A DNA stretch of 41,173 bases, taken from assembly GCA_003246755.1 (NCBI GenBank), contig QKDC01000066.1:1-41173 (forward strand), read 5' to 3'. Shown here piece by piece: positions 9,037 to 17,580 of this stretch. The stretch comes from Gemmatimonadota bacterium. Lineage in GTDB: Bacteria; Gemmatimonadota; Gemmatimonadetes; Gemmatimonadales; GWC2-71-9. The notes under the pieces were generated by a model. The model was not told the DNA's origin, ran no database searches, and was given only the letters and a program-made list of their open reading frames with translations. Every line of letters starts with the position of its first letter. The first letter of the stretch is position 1. The position numbers were made by a program, and so were the translations under genes.

Positions 9037-11090
9037 CCGACTGGCATCGAGTGGCGTACACGGTTCTCGTCTCGCGAGCAATCGATGACATCGAGGAGAA
9101 CCGTCTCGTCCCCGAGAAGAAAGTGCTCTACCAGTTCTCGGCGCGGGGTCATGATGTAGCCCAGGTCATTCTCGGCGGGATGCTCACCCATCGGCACGAT
9201 GCCGCTGGCGCCTACTATCGTTCTCGCCCGCTGTTGCTCTCGCTCGGTCTCACCATCGAAGACGCCTTCGCGGGGCCCATGGCCAGAACAGGTGGATTCA
9301 GCAATGGCCGGGACATCGGGGTTGTCTGCAATCTGCCGAGCAAGGACGGTCCGATCGTGCTGCCGATGTCTGGCGATGTCGGGTCGCAGTTCACGCCGTC
9401 CGCAGGATGGGCGCAGGCCATTCGCTACCACACCGAGCACCTGGGGAATCAGGATTGGAAAGGCGCGATGGCGGTCGTGCTGGGCGGAGAAGGCTCGGTC
9501 GCAACCAACGGATTCTGGTCATCCCTGACTATGGCCACCACCCTGAGCCTACCACTTCTCTTCTACGTCGAAGACAACGGATACGGCATCTCCGTCCCGG
9601 GTCGGCTGCAGACTCCTGGGGGCAACATCGCGAACAACCTCGGTTCGTTTGCCAACCTCCTCGTCCGCGACGGGGACGGGACCGATCCGGCGGAAACGGA
9701 AGCGTTGTTTGGTGAAGTCATCGCGCATGTGCGCAGTGGATCGGGCCCTGCCCTCCTCCGTCTCCGTGTCCCGCGCCTCTCGGGTCACTCCGGCCAGGAT
9801 ACCCAGGCCTACAAGCCGCCGGAATTGCTGGAGGAGGAACTGGCGAACGATCCACTTCCCAAACTCCGCGCGCACCTCGTTCCATCGATACTGGGGGAAG
9901 ACGATTGGAAGGCTCTCGAGGCGGAGGCCGAGCGTGACGTGGCCGCAGGACTGCAAGGCGCGCTGGCCAGACCAGAGCCAGTGCCCGAGGGTGCGACGAA
10001 GTACGTCTTTCTCGAAACGAAGGCTGACGGGTCACCGGAACTCCAGGAATTCGGGGGTCGTTCGACGGGTGGAATCACTCCCCCGGCGGGAACGGAGATT
10101 CCATCCCCCGAACCCGCTCGCATCAACATGCTGACCGCTATTCGTCGGACACTGGAGCACGAACTGCGGATCAATCCCGGAGTGATGGTCTTTGGCGAAG
10201 ATGTGGGCCCCAAGGGTGGCGTGCACGCCGCGACGATGGGACTGCACGATGAGTTCGGAGAGGCACGGGTCTTCGACACCAGTCTCAGCGAAGAGGGGAT
10301 CATCGGACGCTCGGTCGGACTCGCGCTGTCAGGGCTGGTCCCAGTCCCCGAAATCCAATTCCGCAAGTACGCCGATCCGGCGACCGAGCAACTCCACAAC
10401 TGCGGAACGATCCGCTGGCGGACCCACAATCGCTTCGCGGCGCCAATCGTCGTACGGATCCCCGGTGGATACGCGCCCAGGTGTGGCGATCCGTGGCACA
10501 GCGTCTGTAGCGAGGTGCAGTGGGGTCATGCCGTGGGTTGGCAGGTATGCATTCCGTCGAATGCCGAGGATGCGGTTGGCCTCCTTCGCTCGGCCCTGCG
10601 GAGTCAGAACCCGACCATCTTCTTCGAACACCGAGCCCTGCTCGATGGTGTCTGGGCCAGGCGGCCGTACCCCGGTGACGAGTATGTGCTGCCGATGGGA
10701 AGGGCGAAGAGGATTCAGGAGGGTGACGACATCACCGTGGTCAGTTGGGGCGCGATGGTGGAACGCTGTGAGCAGGCCGCGGTCGAACGCGGGATCGCCG
10801 CGGACGTTCTCGACCTTCGCACCATCGTTCCCTGGGATCGGGATGCAGTGCTCGAATCCGTACGGCGAACCCGTCGATGCCTGATCGTGCACGAGGATCT
10901 TCTCACCGCGGGTTTCGGGGCAGAAATCGCCGCGGTGGTCGCTGAGGAGGCGTTCCTCAGTCTCGATGCGCCCGTGGCACGACTTGCCATCCCTGACATT
11001 CCGACACCGTACAACGTCCCGATGATGCATGCGGTGATTCCGAGTGTCGAACAGATCGGTGCCCGCATGGCCGAACTCGCCGAGTTCTAA
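9033..11090 (+). CDS. 2-oxoacid dehydrogenase E1, alpha-beta fusion (branched-chain / aryl type)
   Basis: This 685-residue thiamine-diphosphate enzyme joins both E1 subunits in one chain. Residues about 1-330 are the alpha part, with a ThDP motif at 151-182 (GGEGS to EDN). Residues about 352-685 are the beta part, with VFGEDVGPKGGVHAAT, the RIPGG segment and C-terminal VHEDLLTAGFGAEIAAV. The order and motifs fit the branched-chain 2-oxoacid dehydrogenase family. It would decarboxylate a 2-oxoacid and pass the acyl group to the E2 encoded next. It is coupled to paaI by ATGA and followed after 27 bases by E2. Inference: an arylpyruvate such as phenylpyruvate may be the substrate, giving phenylacetyl-CoA; ordinary branched-chain substrates remain possible. 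Confidence 0.9.
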   Translation: MTDWHRVAYTVLVSRAIDDIEENRLVPEKKVLYQFSARGHDVAQVILGGMLTHRHDAAGAYYRSRPLLLSLGLTIEDAFAGPMARTGGFSNGRDIGVVCNLPSKDGPIVLPMSGDVGSQFTPSAGWAQAIRYHTEHLGNQDWKGAMAVVLGGEGSVATNGFWSSLTMATTLSLPLLFYVEDNGYGISVPGRLQTPGGNIANNLGSFANLLVRDGDGTDPAETEALFGEVIAHVRSGSGPALLRLRVPRLSGHSGQDTQAYKPPELLEEELANDPLPKLRAHLVPSILGEDDWKALEAEAERDVAAGLQGALARPEPVPEGATKYVFLETKADGSPELQEFGGRSTGGITPPAGTEIPSPEPARINMLTAIRRTLEHELRINPGVMVFGEDVGPKGGVHAATMGLHDEFGEARVFDTSLSEEGIIGRSVGLALSGLVPVPEIQFRKYADPATEQLHNCGTIRWRTHNRFAAPIVVRIPGGYAPRCGDPWHSVCSEVQWGHAVGWQVCIPSNAEDAVGLLRSALRSQNPTIFFEHRALLDGVWARRPYPGDEYVLPMGRAKRIQEGDDITVVSWGAMVERCEQAAVERGIAADVLDLRTIVPWDRDAVLESVRRTRRCLIVHEDLLTAGFGAEIAAVVAEEAFLSLDAPVARLAIPDIPTPYNVPMMHAVIPSVEQIGARMAELAEF

Positions 11091-11117
11091 CGCACCTCAA
11101 CCGGAGAAGCCGATCGC

Positions 11118-12302
11118 ATGTCGTCGTTCGTGGATGTGACCTTGCCGGAGGATCAGGCGGAAGGTACCGAGACAGTCGTGGCCACCTGGTTCAAGGCCGT
11201 CGGCGATCAGGTAACCGAAAACGAACCCCTGCTCGAAGTCAGCACGGACAAGGTCACGGTCGAGATCCCGTCTCCGGCCACCGGCGTTCTACGCGAGATC
11301 CTCAAGACTGACGGTGACGAGGTGGAACTGGGTGAAGTGCTCGGCCGGATAGCAGTGGGCGAGACAGCGGCATCTGCTGCAGAGCCTGTCGCGACCAAAC
11401 CACCAGATGCCAAGGCAGCGGCCGGTGCATCAAGTGCTTCTGTAGAGACCGACGACCGTTCGAGCGAGCTGAGTCCCTCTGTGCGGCGCATGATCAAGCA
11501 GCATGGTCTCGATGCCGGGAAGATCACCGGCACCGGGCGAGGCGGTCGCATTACTGCCGACGACGTCGAGGCCTACATCGCCTCTGCCGGTTCGGCGATG
11601 CCGAGCCATCGCGTCAAGCACAGCACCATGCGGAAGTCGATTGCCCAGCACATGACCGACAGCATGAAGGCGGCTCCGCATGTGACGAGTGTGTTCGAGA
11701 CTGATCTCTCGGCGATTCAGGCCCATCGAGCCGCCAAGAAGGCCGAGTTTGAAGCACAGGGGACACGGCTGACCCTGACCGCCTACTTCGTTCGGGCCAC
11801 CGTCGAAGCGATCCGTGCGGTACCCGAGAGCAACGCCCGCTGGCATGATGACGCCCTCGAGGTTTGGGACACCATCAACGTCGGTATCGCGACGGCGCTG
11901 GATGATGGGGGATTGATCGTTCCGGTCCTGAAGGAGGCGCAGGACCTCGACCTGCTCGAAACCGCGAAGGGCGTCCAGGATCTCACTGAGCGAGCCCGCG
12001 CCGGAACACTCTCGCCTACCGACGTGCGTCACGGCACGTTCACTATCTCGAACCACGGCGTGAGTGGGAGTCTCGTCGCCACGCCGATCGTCATCAATCA
12101 GCCGCAGTCTGCGATTCTCGGTGTGGGCAAGCTCGACCAGCGTCCTGTGGTCCGGGATGGAAGCATTGTGGCCCGGCCGATGGTCTATGTGACACTCACC
12201 ATCGACCACCGGGTGCTCGACGGTCACTCGGCGAACCGGTTCCTGAGCCGTTGGGTAGAAGTCGTGGAAGGCTGGCCATCAGGGGGCCACCTTGGGTCCT
12301 AG
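11118..12302 (+). CDS. dihydrolipoamide acyltransferase E2 of 2-oxoacid dehydrogenase complex
   Basis: The 394-residue E2 core has an N-terminal lipoyl domain (about 1-78, lipoyl lysine K45 in VSTDKVTVEIPSP). An Ala-rich linker leads to a peripheral-subunit-binding domain at about 115-150 (LSPSVRRMIKQHGLDAG then GTGRGGRIT). The acyltransferase domain ends in DHRVLDGHSANRFL, with catalytic H364. It would transfer the acyl group made by the neighbouring E1 to CoA. No E3 (lipoamide dehydrogenase) gene is in the window, so E3 is probably shared. The start ATG has GGAGAAG upstream. Its TAG stop overlaps the TAG stop of paaD within CTAG. Confidence 0.92.
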   Translation: MSSFVDVTLPEDQAEGTETVVATWFKAVGDQVTENEPLLEVSTDKVTVEIPSPATGVLREILKTDGDEVELGEVLGRIAVGETAASAAEPVATKPPDAKAAAGASSASVETDDRSSELSPSVRRMIKQHGLDAGKITGTGRGGRITADDVEAYIASAGSAMPSHRVKHSTMRKSIAQHMTDSMKAAPHVTSVFETDLSAIQAHRAAKKAEFEAQGTRLTLTAYFVRATVEAIRAVPESNARWHDDALEVWDTINVGIATALDDGGLIVPVLKEAQDLDLLETAKGVQDLTERARAGTLSPTDVRHGTFTISNHGVSGSLVATPIVINQPQSAILGVGKLDQRPVVRDGSIVARPMVYVTLTIDHRVLDGHSANRFLSRWVEVVEGWPSGGHLGS

Positions 12303-12820
12303 TGGGGCTTGAAATGCTCGAAGGGCTGATGACAGGCGTTGCAGTAATGCATGGACTTGCAGGCGGTCGAGCCGAACGTACTTCTGGTTTCGGTGTCACC
12401 CGACCCACAGAAGGGACATGAAACCGCCCGAACCGTCCGACTGAACTGAATCGGAGTGAACTGCTCCACCGGACCCGGTGGCGCGATGCCGTACTCCCTG
12501 AGCTTCTCCCGCGCGTCGTCGGTCATCCAATCGGTGGTCCACGGAGGATGGAGCACCGTCCGTACCTCGACCGGCCCGAATCCCTGTTCCAGCAGGGTGG
12601 ACGTGATTCCCTCCTCAATCACCTTCATCGCCGGACAACCCGAATACGTCGGGGTCACATCCACGATGATCCGACCCTCCTCGACTACCGCTCGCCTCAC
12701 GATTCCCATCTCGACGATGTCGAGCACGGGGACTTCGGGATCTTTCACCTGCCGGAGGATGTCCACCACGTCCCGTGCTGTGGTTGTCGTTCCCGGTCCC
12801 GTCCCCGCTCCTGCTACCAT
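12299..12820 (-). CDS. paaD: PaaD, phenylacetyl-CoA epoxidase accessory protein
   Basis: The 173-residue protein has an N-terminal MIP18/DUF59 domain (VKDPEVPVLDIVEMGIVRR, then TPTYSGCPAM). Its cysteine-rich C-terminal ribbon reads CPFCGSG through YCNACHQPF with four spaced cysteines. That combination is characteristic of PaaD, which is thought to help Fe-S assembly or maturation of the epoxidase reductase. It is last in paaABCD and its ATG overlaps the paaC end by seven bases. The N-terminal Gly/Thr-rich leader is not conserved in the family. Confidence 0.95.
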   Translation of the reverse strand: MVAGAGTGPGTTTTARDVVDILRQVKDPEVPVLDIVEMGIVRRAVVEEGRIIVDVTPTYSGCPAMKVIEEGITSTLLEQGFGPVEVRTVLHPPWTTDWMTDDAREKLREYGIAPPGPVEQFTPIQFSRTVRAVSCPFCGSGDTETRSTFGSTACKSMHYCNACHQPFEHFKPH

Positions 12821-13575
12821 GTTGCCCCCGGATGGGCACGAGCCAGACTCTGCATTTCGGCGAGCAACGTGCCGAGGTGTTCCGTATGATCTCCCCGACG
12901 GTAGCCTTTGCCGGTCGGGGGCAACGCCTCGGGCAACTCGAGGGTGGAGTTGCGTATCACCTCATCCACGGAGGACCGCCAAACCGACTCGAGGCCCACG
13001 AGATCCGGAGCCACTCCTGACTCCGCGAGGACGGCTTCGGCAGGAGTCGGGACGAACAGAGCCCCGGTCCACCGCCATGCCTCGTCCAAGGCACTCTGTG
13101 CCCGGACATGGCTCTCCTCGGTACCATCTCCCAGTCGGACGACCCACTCCGCGCTGTGCCGCAGGTGGTAGGCGGTTTCCTTGGCCGACTTGCCGGCGAT
13201 CCCACTCAACCCCTCATGAGCACTTTCGGCGAGAGCCTGGAGCAGGTGGTACCCGAAGGCATCGAAAAGGAATTGGCGAACGATGGTAAAGGCGAAGTCG
13301 CCCTTGGGGAGTTCCACCAGGGGGTGATTCCGGAACTCCCGATCGGATCTGAAATAGGCGAGGGCGTCGGCGTCACGCCCCTTCCCTTCGATATCTCCCG
13401 CAAGGCCCAGGAAGAGGGTGGCCTGGCCTATCAGGTCGAGGGCGATGTTGGTGAGTGCGATATCCTCTTCGAGAATCGGGGCGTGGCCGCACCACTCACT
13501 CAGACGGTGACCGAGCACGAGTCGGTCGTCGCCCAGGCCGAGCAGGAAGTCAACGAGCGCCGCGTTGGAATCCAT
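12814..13575 (-). CDS. paaC: PaaC, structural subunit of phenylacetyl-CoA 1,2-epoxidase
   Basis: The 253-residue ferritin-like subunit binds PaaA and stabilises the catalytic core. Typical segments are LGLGDDRLVLGHRLSEWCGHAP, EEDIALTNIALDLIGQA, and the later KETAYHLRHSAEWVVRLGDGT. Length agrees with the family. The gene lies three bases after the paaB stop and overlaps paaD, consistent with one operon. Confidence 0.96.
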   Translation of the reverse strand: MDSNAALVDFLLGLGDDRLVLGHRLSEWCGHAPILEEDIALTNIALDLIGQATLFLGLAGDIEGKGRDADALAYFRSDREFRNHPLVELPKGDFAFTIVRQFLFDAFGYHLLQALAESAHEGLSGIAGKSAKETAYHLRHSAEWVVRLGDGTEESHVRAQSALDEAWRWTGALFVPTPAEAVLAESGVAPDLVGLESVWRSSVDEVIRNSTLELPEALPPTGKGYRRGDHTEHLGTLLAEMQSLARAHPGATW

Positions 13576-13578
13576 GGG

Positions 13579-13887
13579 TTAGAAGACCTTGACGCCGCGC
13601 GGCACCTTGTAAAACTGCGGGTGTCGGTAGGCCTTGTCGTTTCCGGGCTCGAAGAAGGGTCCTGCATCCGATGGGCTGCTGGCGGTGATGGCATCAGCCG
13701 GCACCACCCAGAGACTCACGGCCTCACCCCGACGAGTGTAGACATCCCGCGCATTCTGGAGGGCCAACTCAGCGTCGGGCGCATGGACGCTGCCGGCATG
13801 TTCGTGAGGCTTTCCGGGGGCACTCTGTGTGAAGACTTCCCAGAGGGGCCACTGTGTGTCGCCAACGGGATGGTCGCCTTGTGTCAC
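13579..13887 (-). CDS. paaB: PaaB, small subunit of phenylacetyl-CoA 1,2-epoxidase
   Basis: PaaB is a small subunit needed for epoxidase activity. [24 protein letters not shown] and [19 protein letters not shown] are the family signature. The frame opens at a TTG (13899), but I place the start at GTG 13887. That codon has a perfect GGAGG (13897-13893) five bases upstream and gives 102 residues, near the usual 95. The TTG codon itself overlaps that Shine-Dalgarno. Confidence 0.93.
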   Translation of the reverse strand: MTQGDHPVGDTQWPLWEVFTQSAPGKPHEHAGSVHAPDAELALQNARDVYTRRGEAVSLWVVPADAITASSPSDAGPFFEPGNDKAYRHPQFYKVPRGVKVF

Positions 13888-13901
13888 ACCGTCCTCCAAT
13901 C

Positions 13902-14882
13902 TCAGGCCGCTGTCGCCCGATTGTGTCCGTTGCGCTTTGCCGCATACGCCTCCGCGGCGGCCCTCACCCAGGCACCGTCATCATGCGCGCGTCGCCGAGC
14001 CTCGAGCCGCTCCTTGTTACAAGGCCCATTGCCTTTGACGACGGTCCAGAATTCGTCCCAGTCGATCTCTCCGAAATTCCAATGCTTCGTCTCCTCATCA
14101 TATCGAAGGTCGGGATCGGGAAGCGTCAGGCCGATGGCCTCGGCCTGCGGTACGGTGAGATCGACGAATCGCTGGCGCAGTTCATCGTTGGTCTTCTTCT
14201 TGACTCCCCACTTGATCAGCTCGGCGCTATTGGGTGAGTTGGTATCGCTCGGTCCGAACATCATCAGCGAGGGCCACCACCACCGGTCGAGCGCGTCCTG
14301 GGCCATCGCTTTCTGCGCCGGGGTTCCCTTGGAGAGGGTCGCCATGATCTCGTACCCCTGCCGTTTATGGAAGTTCTCCTCCTTGCAGATCCGGATCATG
14401 GCGCGCGCATAGGGACCATAGGAAGCCTTGGCGAGCATCGTCTGGTTCACGATCGCCGCGCCGTCCACCAGCCAACCGATGGCGCCGATGTCGGCCCAGG
14501 TCAGGGTGGGATAGTTGAAGATGCTGGAGTACTTGGCCTTCCCGGCGAGCAACGCCTCGACCAGTTCCTCGCGATCCACACCCAGTGTCTCGGTACCGCA
14601 GTAGATGTAGAGCCCATGGCCCGCCTCATCCTGAACCTTCGCGAGCAGCACCATCTTCCGCCGCAGGGATGGTGCCCGGGTGATCCAGTTCCCCTCCGGG
14701 AGCATACCGACCACCTCGGAGTGGGCGTGCTGGGACATCATCCGAATGAGCTGTTTGCGGTAGCGCTCTGGCATCCAGTCCTTCGGCTCCACGTAACCAC
14801 CCTTCCCTACGTGGGCCTCGAAGGCCTCGAGCCGCGCGGCGTCTTCGGGGGAAAGTGCTGATTCTGTGTTCTTTTGGGGCAT
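13902..14882 (-). CDS. paaA: PaaA, catalytic subunit of phenylacetyl-CoA 1,2-epoxidase
   Basis: PaaA is the diiron monooxygenase subunit that forms the ring-1,2-epoxide of phenylacetyl-CoA. Iron-ligand motifs are visible: E56 in HSEVVG, E86-x2-H89 in QDEAGHG, and EENFHKRQG further on. The chosen ATG at 14882 gives 326 residues beginning [14 protein letters not shown] and has GGAGCCAGG upstream; the longer frame (to 15029) adds about 49 non-conserved residues over the divergent promoter. It is the first gene of paaABCD. PaaE, the usual reductase partner, does not follow paaD here. Confidence 0.95.
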   Translation of the reverse strand: MPQKNTESALSPEDAARLEAFEAHVGKGGYVEPKDWMPERYRKQLIRMMSQHAHSEVVGMLPEGNWITRAPSLRRKMVLLAKVQDEAGHGLYIYCGTETLGVDREELVEALLAGKAKYSSIFNYPTLTWADIGAIGWLVDGAAIVNQTMLAKASYGPYARAMIRICKEENFHKRQGYEIMATLSKGTPAQKAMAQDALDRWWWPSLMMFGPSDTNSPNSAELIKWGVKKKTNDELRQRFVDLTVPQAEAIGLTLPDPDLRYDEETKHWNFGEIDWDEFWTVVKGNGPCNKERLEARRRAHDDGAWVRAAAEAYAAKRNGHNRATAA

Positions 14883-15016
14883 CCTGGCTCCATCCCATGG
14901 TGGGTTAGGGAAGCGCTGCTTCAAAGATACATCGTGTGGGGCGCCGGAATTGCCAACCGGACGATCGGGGATGCGAAGGACATTATCTTCCAGCCGAATC
15001 CAAACCGGAGCAACTC
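14883..15016. promoter_or_regulatory. divergent promoter region between paaA and the crotonase gene
   Basis: This 134-base gap must hold promoters for paaABCD and for the plus-strand crotonase unit. On the minus strand it reads TATCTTTG (14929-14922), a TAnnTTTG-like -10 about 40 bases before the paaA ATG. Its partner TTG is 24 bases away, longer than ideal. No clear inverted repeat for a PaaR/PaaX-type repressor is recognised. Confidence 0.4.
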
Positions 15017-15781
15017 TTGACGGGATCACTCCTCGACGCTGGACAGGTTGCCACGAACGTGGACGACGGCGTTGGAACCATCAGCTTCGGCCACCCCAAA
15101 GGCAACTCCCTCCCCGCGGCCCTGCTGGCCCAGCTTGCCACCGAAGTGTCGACTATGGGTGAGCGACCCGATGTCCGGGTGATGGTCCTCCGCAGTGAAG
15201 GCAACGGCCCATTTTGCGCTGGGGCATCCTTCCACGAGTTGCAGGCGGTCAAGTCGGCGGAAGAGGGGACCGGGTTCTTCATGGGATTCGCGCGGCTGAT
15301 TCTGGCCATGGTCCGCTGCCGCAAGTTCATCGTCGCACGGATTCATGGGAAGGCGGTCGGCGGCGGGGTCGGTGTCACGGCGGCCGCCGACTATGCGATC
15401 GCAGCGTCAGGGGCGTCGGTAAAGCTGAGCGAACTCGCGGTGGGAATCGGCCCGTTCGTCGTCGGACCCGTCATCGAGCGTCGGATCGGCACGAGTGCGA
15501 TGAGTCATTTGGCGATCGATGCCACCGGATGGCGTGATACCACCTGGGCACAAGAGAAGGGCCTGTACGCTCTGGTGACCGACTCCGTAGAGGAGCTGGA
15601 CCAGGTCGTGGATAGGCTCGTCAAACAGTTGGCTGCTTCCAACCCGGATGCGATGGCGCGGATGAAAGAGGTGTTCTGGGCAGGGACGGAACACTGGGAG
15701 GACCTCCTCCCGGCTCGCGCGGCCATGAGCGGCAAACTGGTGATGTCCGAATTTGCTCAGAAGGCGATCGCCAAACGCTAG
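15017..15781 (+). CDS. enoyl-CoA hydratase/isomerase family protein with TTG start
   Basis: The 254-residue crotonase-family protein probably serves as the hydratase of the phenylacetate pathway (PaaF role) or a related isomerase. The start is best placed at TTG 15017, six bases after GGAG (15007-15010); the longer ATG frame (14936) adds a non-conserved leader. The oxyanion segment is [12 protein letters not shown]. In the second motif, [15 protein letters not shown], the position of the first hydratase glutamate (GGGCEL) is glycine, while the second acid is kept in [12 protein letters not shown] similar GGGVG pattern occurs in LiuC-like methylglutaconyl-CoA hydratases, so the substrate is open. 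Confidence 0.85.
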   Translation: MTGSLLDAGQVATNVDDGVGTISFGHPKGNSLPAALLAQLATEVSTMGERPDVRVMVLRSEGNGPFCAGASFHELQAVKSAEEGTGFFMGFARLILAMVRCRKFIVARIHGKAVGGGVGVTAAADYAIAASGASVKLSELAVGIGPFVVGPVIERRIGTSAMSHLAIDATGWRDTTWAQEKGLYALVTDSVEELDQVVDRLVKQLAASNPDAMARMKEVFWAGTEHWEDLLPARAAMSGKLVMSEFAQKAIAKR

Positions 15782-15803
15782 CCAGTGCTGGGGCAGGTAT
15801 GTG

Positions 15804-16553
15804 ATGTCGACGGGATCCCTCGAACAACTGATCGAAACCGAGGACCTGGGCCTCGACGTGTTTCACCCCGGTGGCACAGAGATCTCACGGGAACTGGCTC
15901 GACTCGTGGGAATCACCAAAGGCACTCGAGTGCTCGAGATGGCGGCGGGCACGGGCGAGACCGCCAGATTGCTGGCGAGTGAGTTCGGAGCCCACGTCAC
16001 TACGATCGATCGTTCCCCACTCATGATCGCCCGGCAACGTGCGGTCTCCGATGCTTTCCCGAGTACCATCAGAGTCGTACGTGGTGACGCCCATTGGCTC
16101 CCCTTCGATTCCGGGCGGTTTGATGTGGTCCTCTCGGAGTGCGCCCTCTGCCAGTTGGACAAAGGGACGGCGGTAACGGAGTTGCTACGGGTCCTCGCCC
16201 CCGGTGGGTTGGTTGGCGTCCATGATCTCTGCTGGGCGCGCGATGCCCCGAACCGGCTCAAGGCTCGCCTGGTCGAGTTGGAGGGTGAGCGACCTGAAAC
16301 TGCGGATGGGTGGACTGGCCTATTCACCGGTCTCGGATGCGTCGACGTCCAAGTCCTCGACCGCTCCCCTGTGGTCCGCACATGGACCCAGGCAACCCGA
16401 CGAACTCTCGGTCCACGTGGGTATCTCCGGACGGCATGGCTCGCTCTCAGGCGATGGGGGTGGCGCGGTCTGGGTCGGATCCTGGCAACCGAGCGCATCT
16501 TCTCCAACAAGCATCTTGGTTATGTCATGGTCCTGGCGCGAAAGCCACACTGA
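15804..16553 (+). CDS. SAM-dependent methyltransferase (UbiE-like class I)
   Basis: The roughly 249-residue class I methyltransferase has SAM motif VLEMAAGTGETARLL, the acidic loop TTIDRSPLMI, the motif GDAHWLPFDSGRFDVVLSE and post-motif LLRVLAPGGLVGVHD. A basic C-terminal region (TRRTLGPRGYLRTAWLALRRWGWRG) follows. The substrate is not indicated. I start at ATG 15804, preceded by GGGGCAGG; an in-frame GTG one codon earlier is equivalent. It lies 22 bases after the crotonase and is probably cotranscribed. Its stop lies six bases from the convergent Asp-box gene. Confidence 0.82.
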   Translation: MSTGSLEQLIETEDLGLDVFHPGGTEISRELARLVGITKGTRVLEMAAGTGETARLLASEFGAHVTTIDRSPLMIARQRAVSDAFPSTIRVVRGDAHWLPFDSGRFDVVLSECALCQLDKGTAVTELLRVLAPGGLVGVHDLCWARDAPNRLKARLVELEGERPETADGWTGLFTGLGCVDVQVLDRSPVVRTWTQATRRTLGPRGYLRTAWLALRRWGWRGLGRILATERIFSNKHLGYVMVLARKPH

Positions 16554-16559
16554 ACGCGT

Positions 16560-17576
16560 TCAGGGAGCAAACACCACTTTGGTGATACGCCCCGCGGGGC
16601 CCACCATCCAGCCAACTCCATCAGGCGCAAAGCCAACGCTCCAGTAATTCCGGAAGTCGAAGGTATGCCAGGTCCGGCCCAGGTCGCCGGTCCAGGAAGC
16701 GCCCCGAGGCCCTACCGCGACGACCGTTGCTTCTGTCCCCGGGACCCACGCCCCACCGAAAACCGCCCCCGTGAAACCGGGATGAGCCGCCGCCGTCCAG
16801 GTTCGGCCACCATCCGTCGTGAACGCCGTGTTCTGAGTGACCCCATCCCCGGTAGCCACATCCCCACCCAACACCATACCGCGGCGCTCGTCGAGGAAGA
16901 CCACAGAGGTTATGCCAGCCGATGGCTTGTTCTGGACGATCGGGGTGTCGCTGATGGACCAGGTTTCTCCGCCATCGTCGGTTCTCGCAACACGAGCGGT
17001 CATACCGGCTCCGGTTCCAAACCAAGCGTGGTTTGAACCCTGTGTCGCAACGCAGGTCCCGCTCGCGGCAAACATCCCCTCACCCGCGCGGGCTCGCGGG
17101 AGGCTAGCGGAGGGAAGCGCTCTCCAGGTTCGCCCGTCGCCCGTCCGAAGTACGATGAACGACCCCTCGACTGCGTCACTCACCGCAAGGCCCCGACTAC
17201 CATCCCAAAACGCGAGGCAATCGAAGAACGCATCGTCGTTCTGATTGGTGAACTGGCGGGTCCACGTTTCGCCACCGTCGCCCGTCCGATAAATCCGCGA
17301 CTGGTCACCCGGCCCGGCACTCAAGAGGTAGGCGACTCGTCCGTTGATCGCGTCGACATCTCTGAACTCGAGAGCCTCCGCGCCTGGGACGACTCCCACC
17401 TGCCACGACATTCCGCCGTCGACGGTTCGGGCGAACGTGCCGCCCGTTCCGCTGATCCACACGGTGTCGCTGGTCACCGCACTCACGGCCTGGAACCGTT
17501 CGTTGGTTCCCGCGACCTGATCGACCATTGTTGGTCCCTGGAGCAACCCCACCATGAGGAGTGTCGTCAGAATCAT
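16560..17576 (-). CDS. secreted Asp-box (BNR/Ycf48-like) beta-propeller protein
   Basis: The 338-residue protein starts with a hydrophobic signal-like segment (MILTTLLMVGLLQGP). It contains about six Asp-box repeats of the S/T-x-DxGxxW type: TVDGGMSW, TGDGGETW, TGDGRTW, TDDGGETW, TDGGRTW and GDLGRTW. That repeat builds sialidase/Ycf48-like propellers, usually without the sialidase active site, and no Arg triad is evident. The role is probably a periplasmic or secreted binding scaffold. It follows the glycosylase gene by four bases, so the two share a transcript although their functions look unrelated. Confidence 0.8.
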   Translation of the reverse strand: MILTTLLMVGLLQGPTMVDQVAGTNERFQAVSAVTSDTVWISGTGGTFARTVDGGMSWQVGVVPGAEALEFRDVDAINGRVAYLLSAGPGDQSRIYRTGDGGETWTRQFTNQNDDAFFDCLAFWDGSRGLAVSDAVEGSFIVLRTGDGRTWRALPSASLPRARAGEGMFAASGTCVATQGSNHAWFGTGAGMTARVARTDDGGETWSISDTPIVQNKPSAGITSVVFLDERRGMVLGGDVATGDGVTQNTAFTTDGGRTWTAAAHPGFTGAVFGGAWVPGTEATVVAVGPRGASWTGDLGRTWHTFDFRNYWSVGFAPDGVGWMVGPAGRITKVVFAP

Positions 17577-17580
17577 GAAG

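Noticed and set aside
13108-14412. 434-codon open frame opposite paaA, paaB and paaC
   Set aside because: It spans three well-identified genes on the other strand and has no family features.
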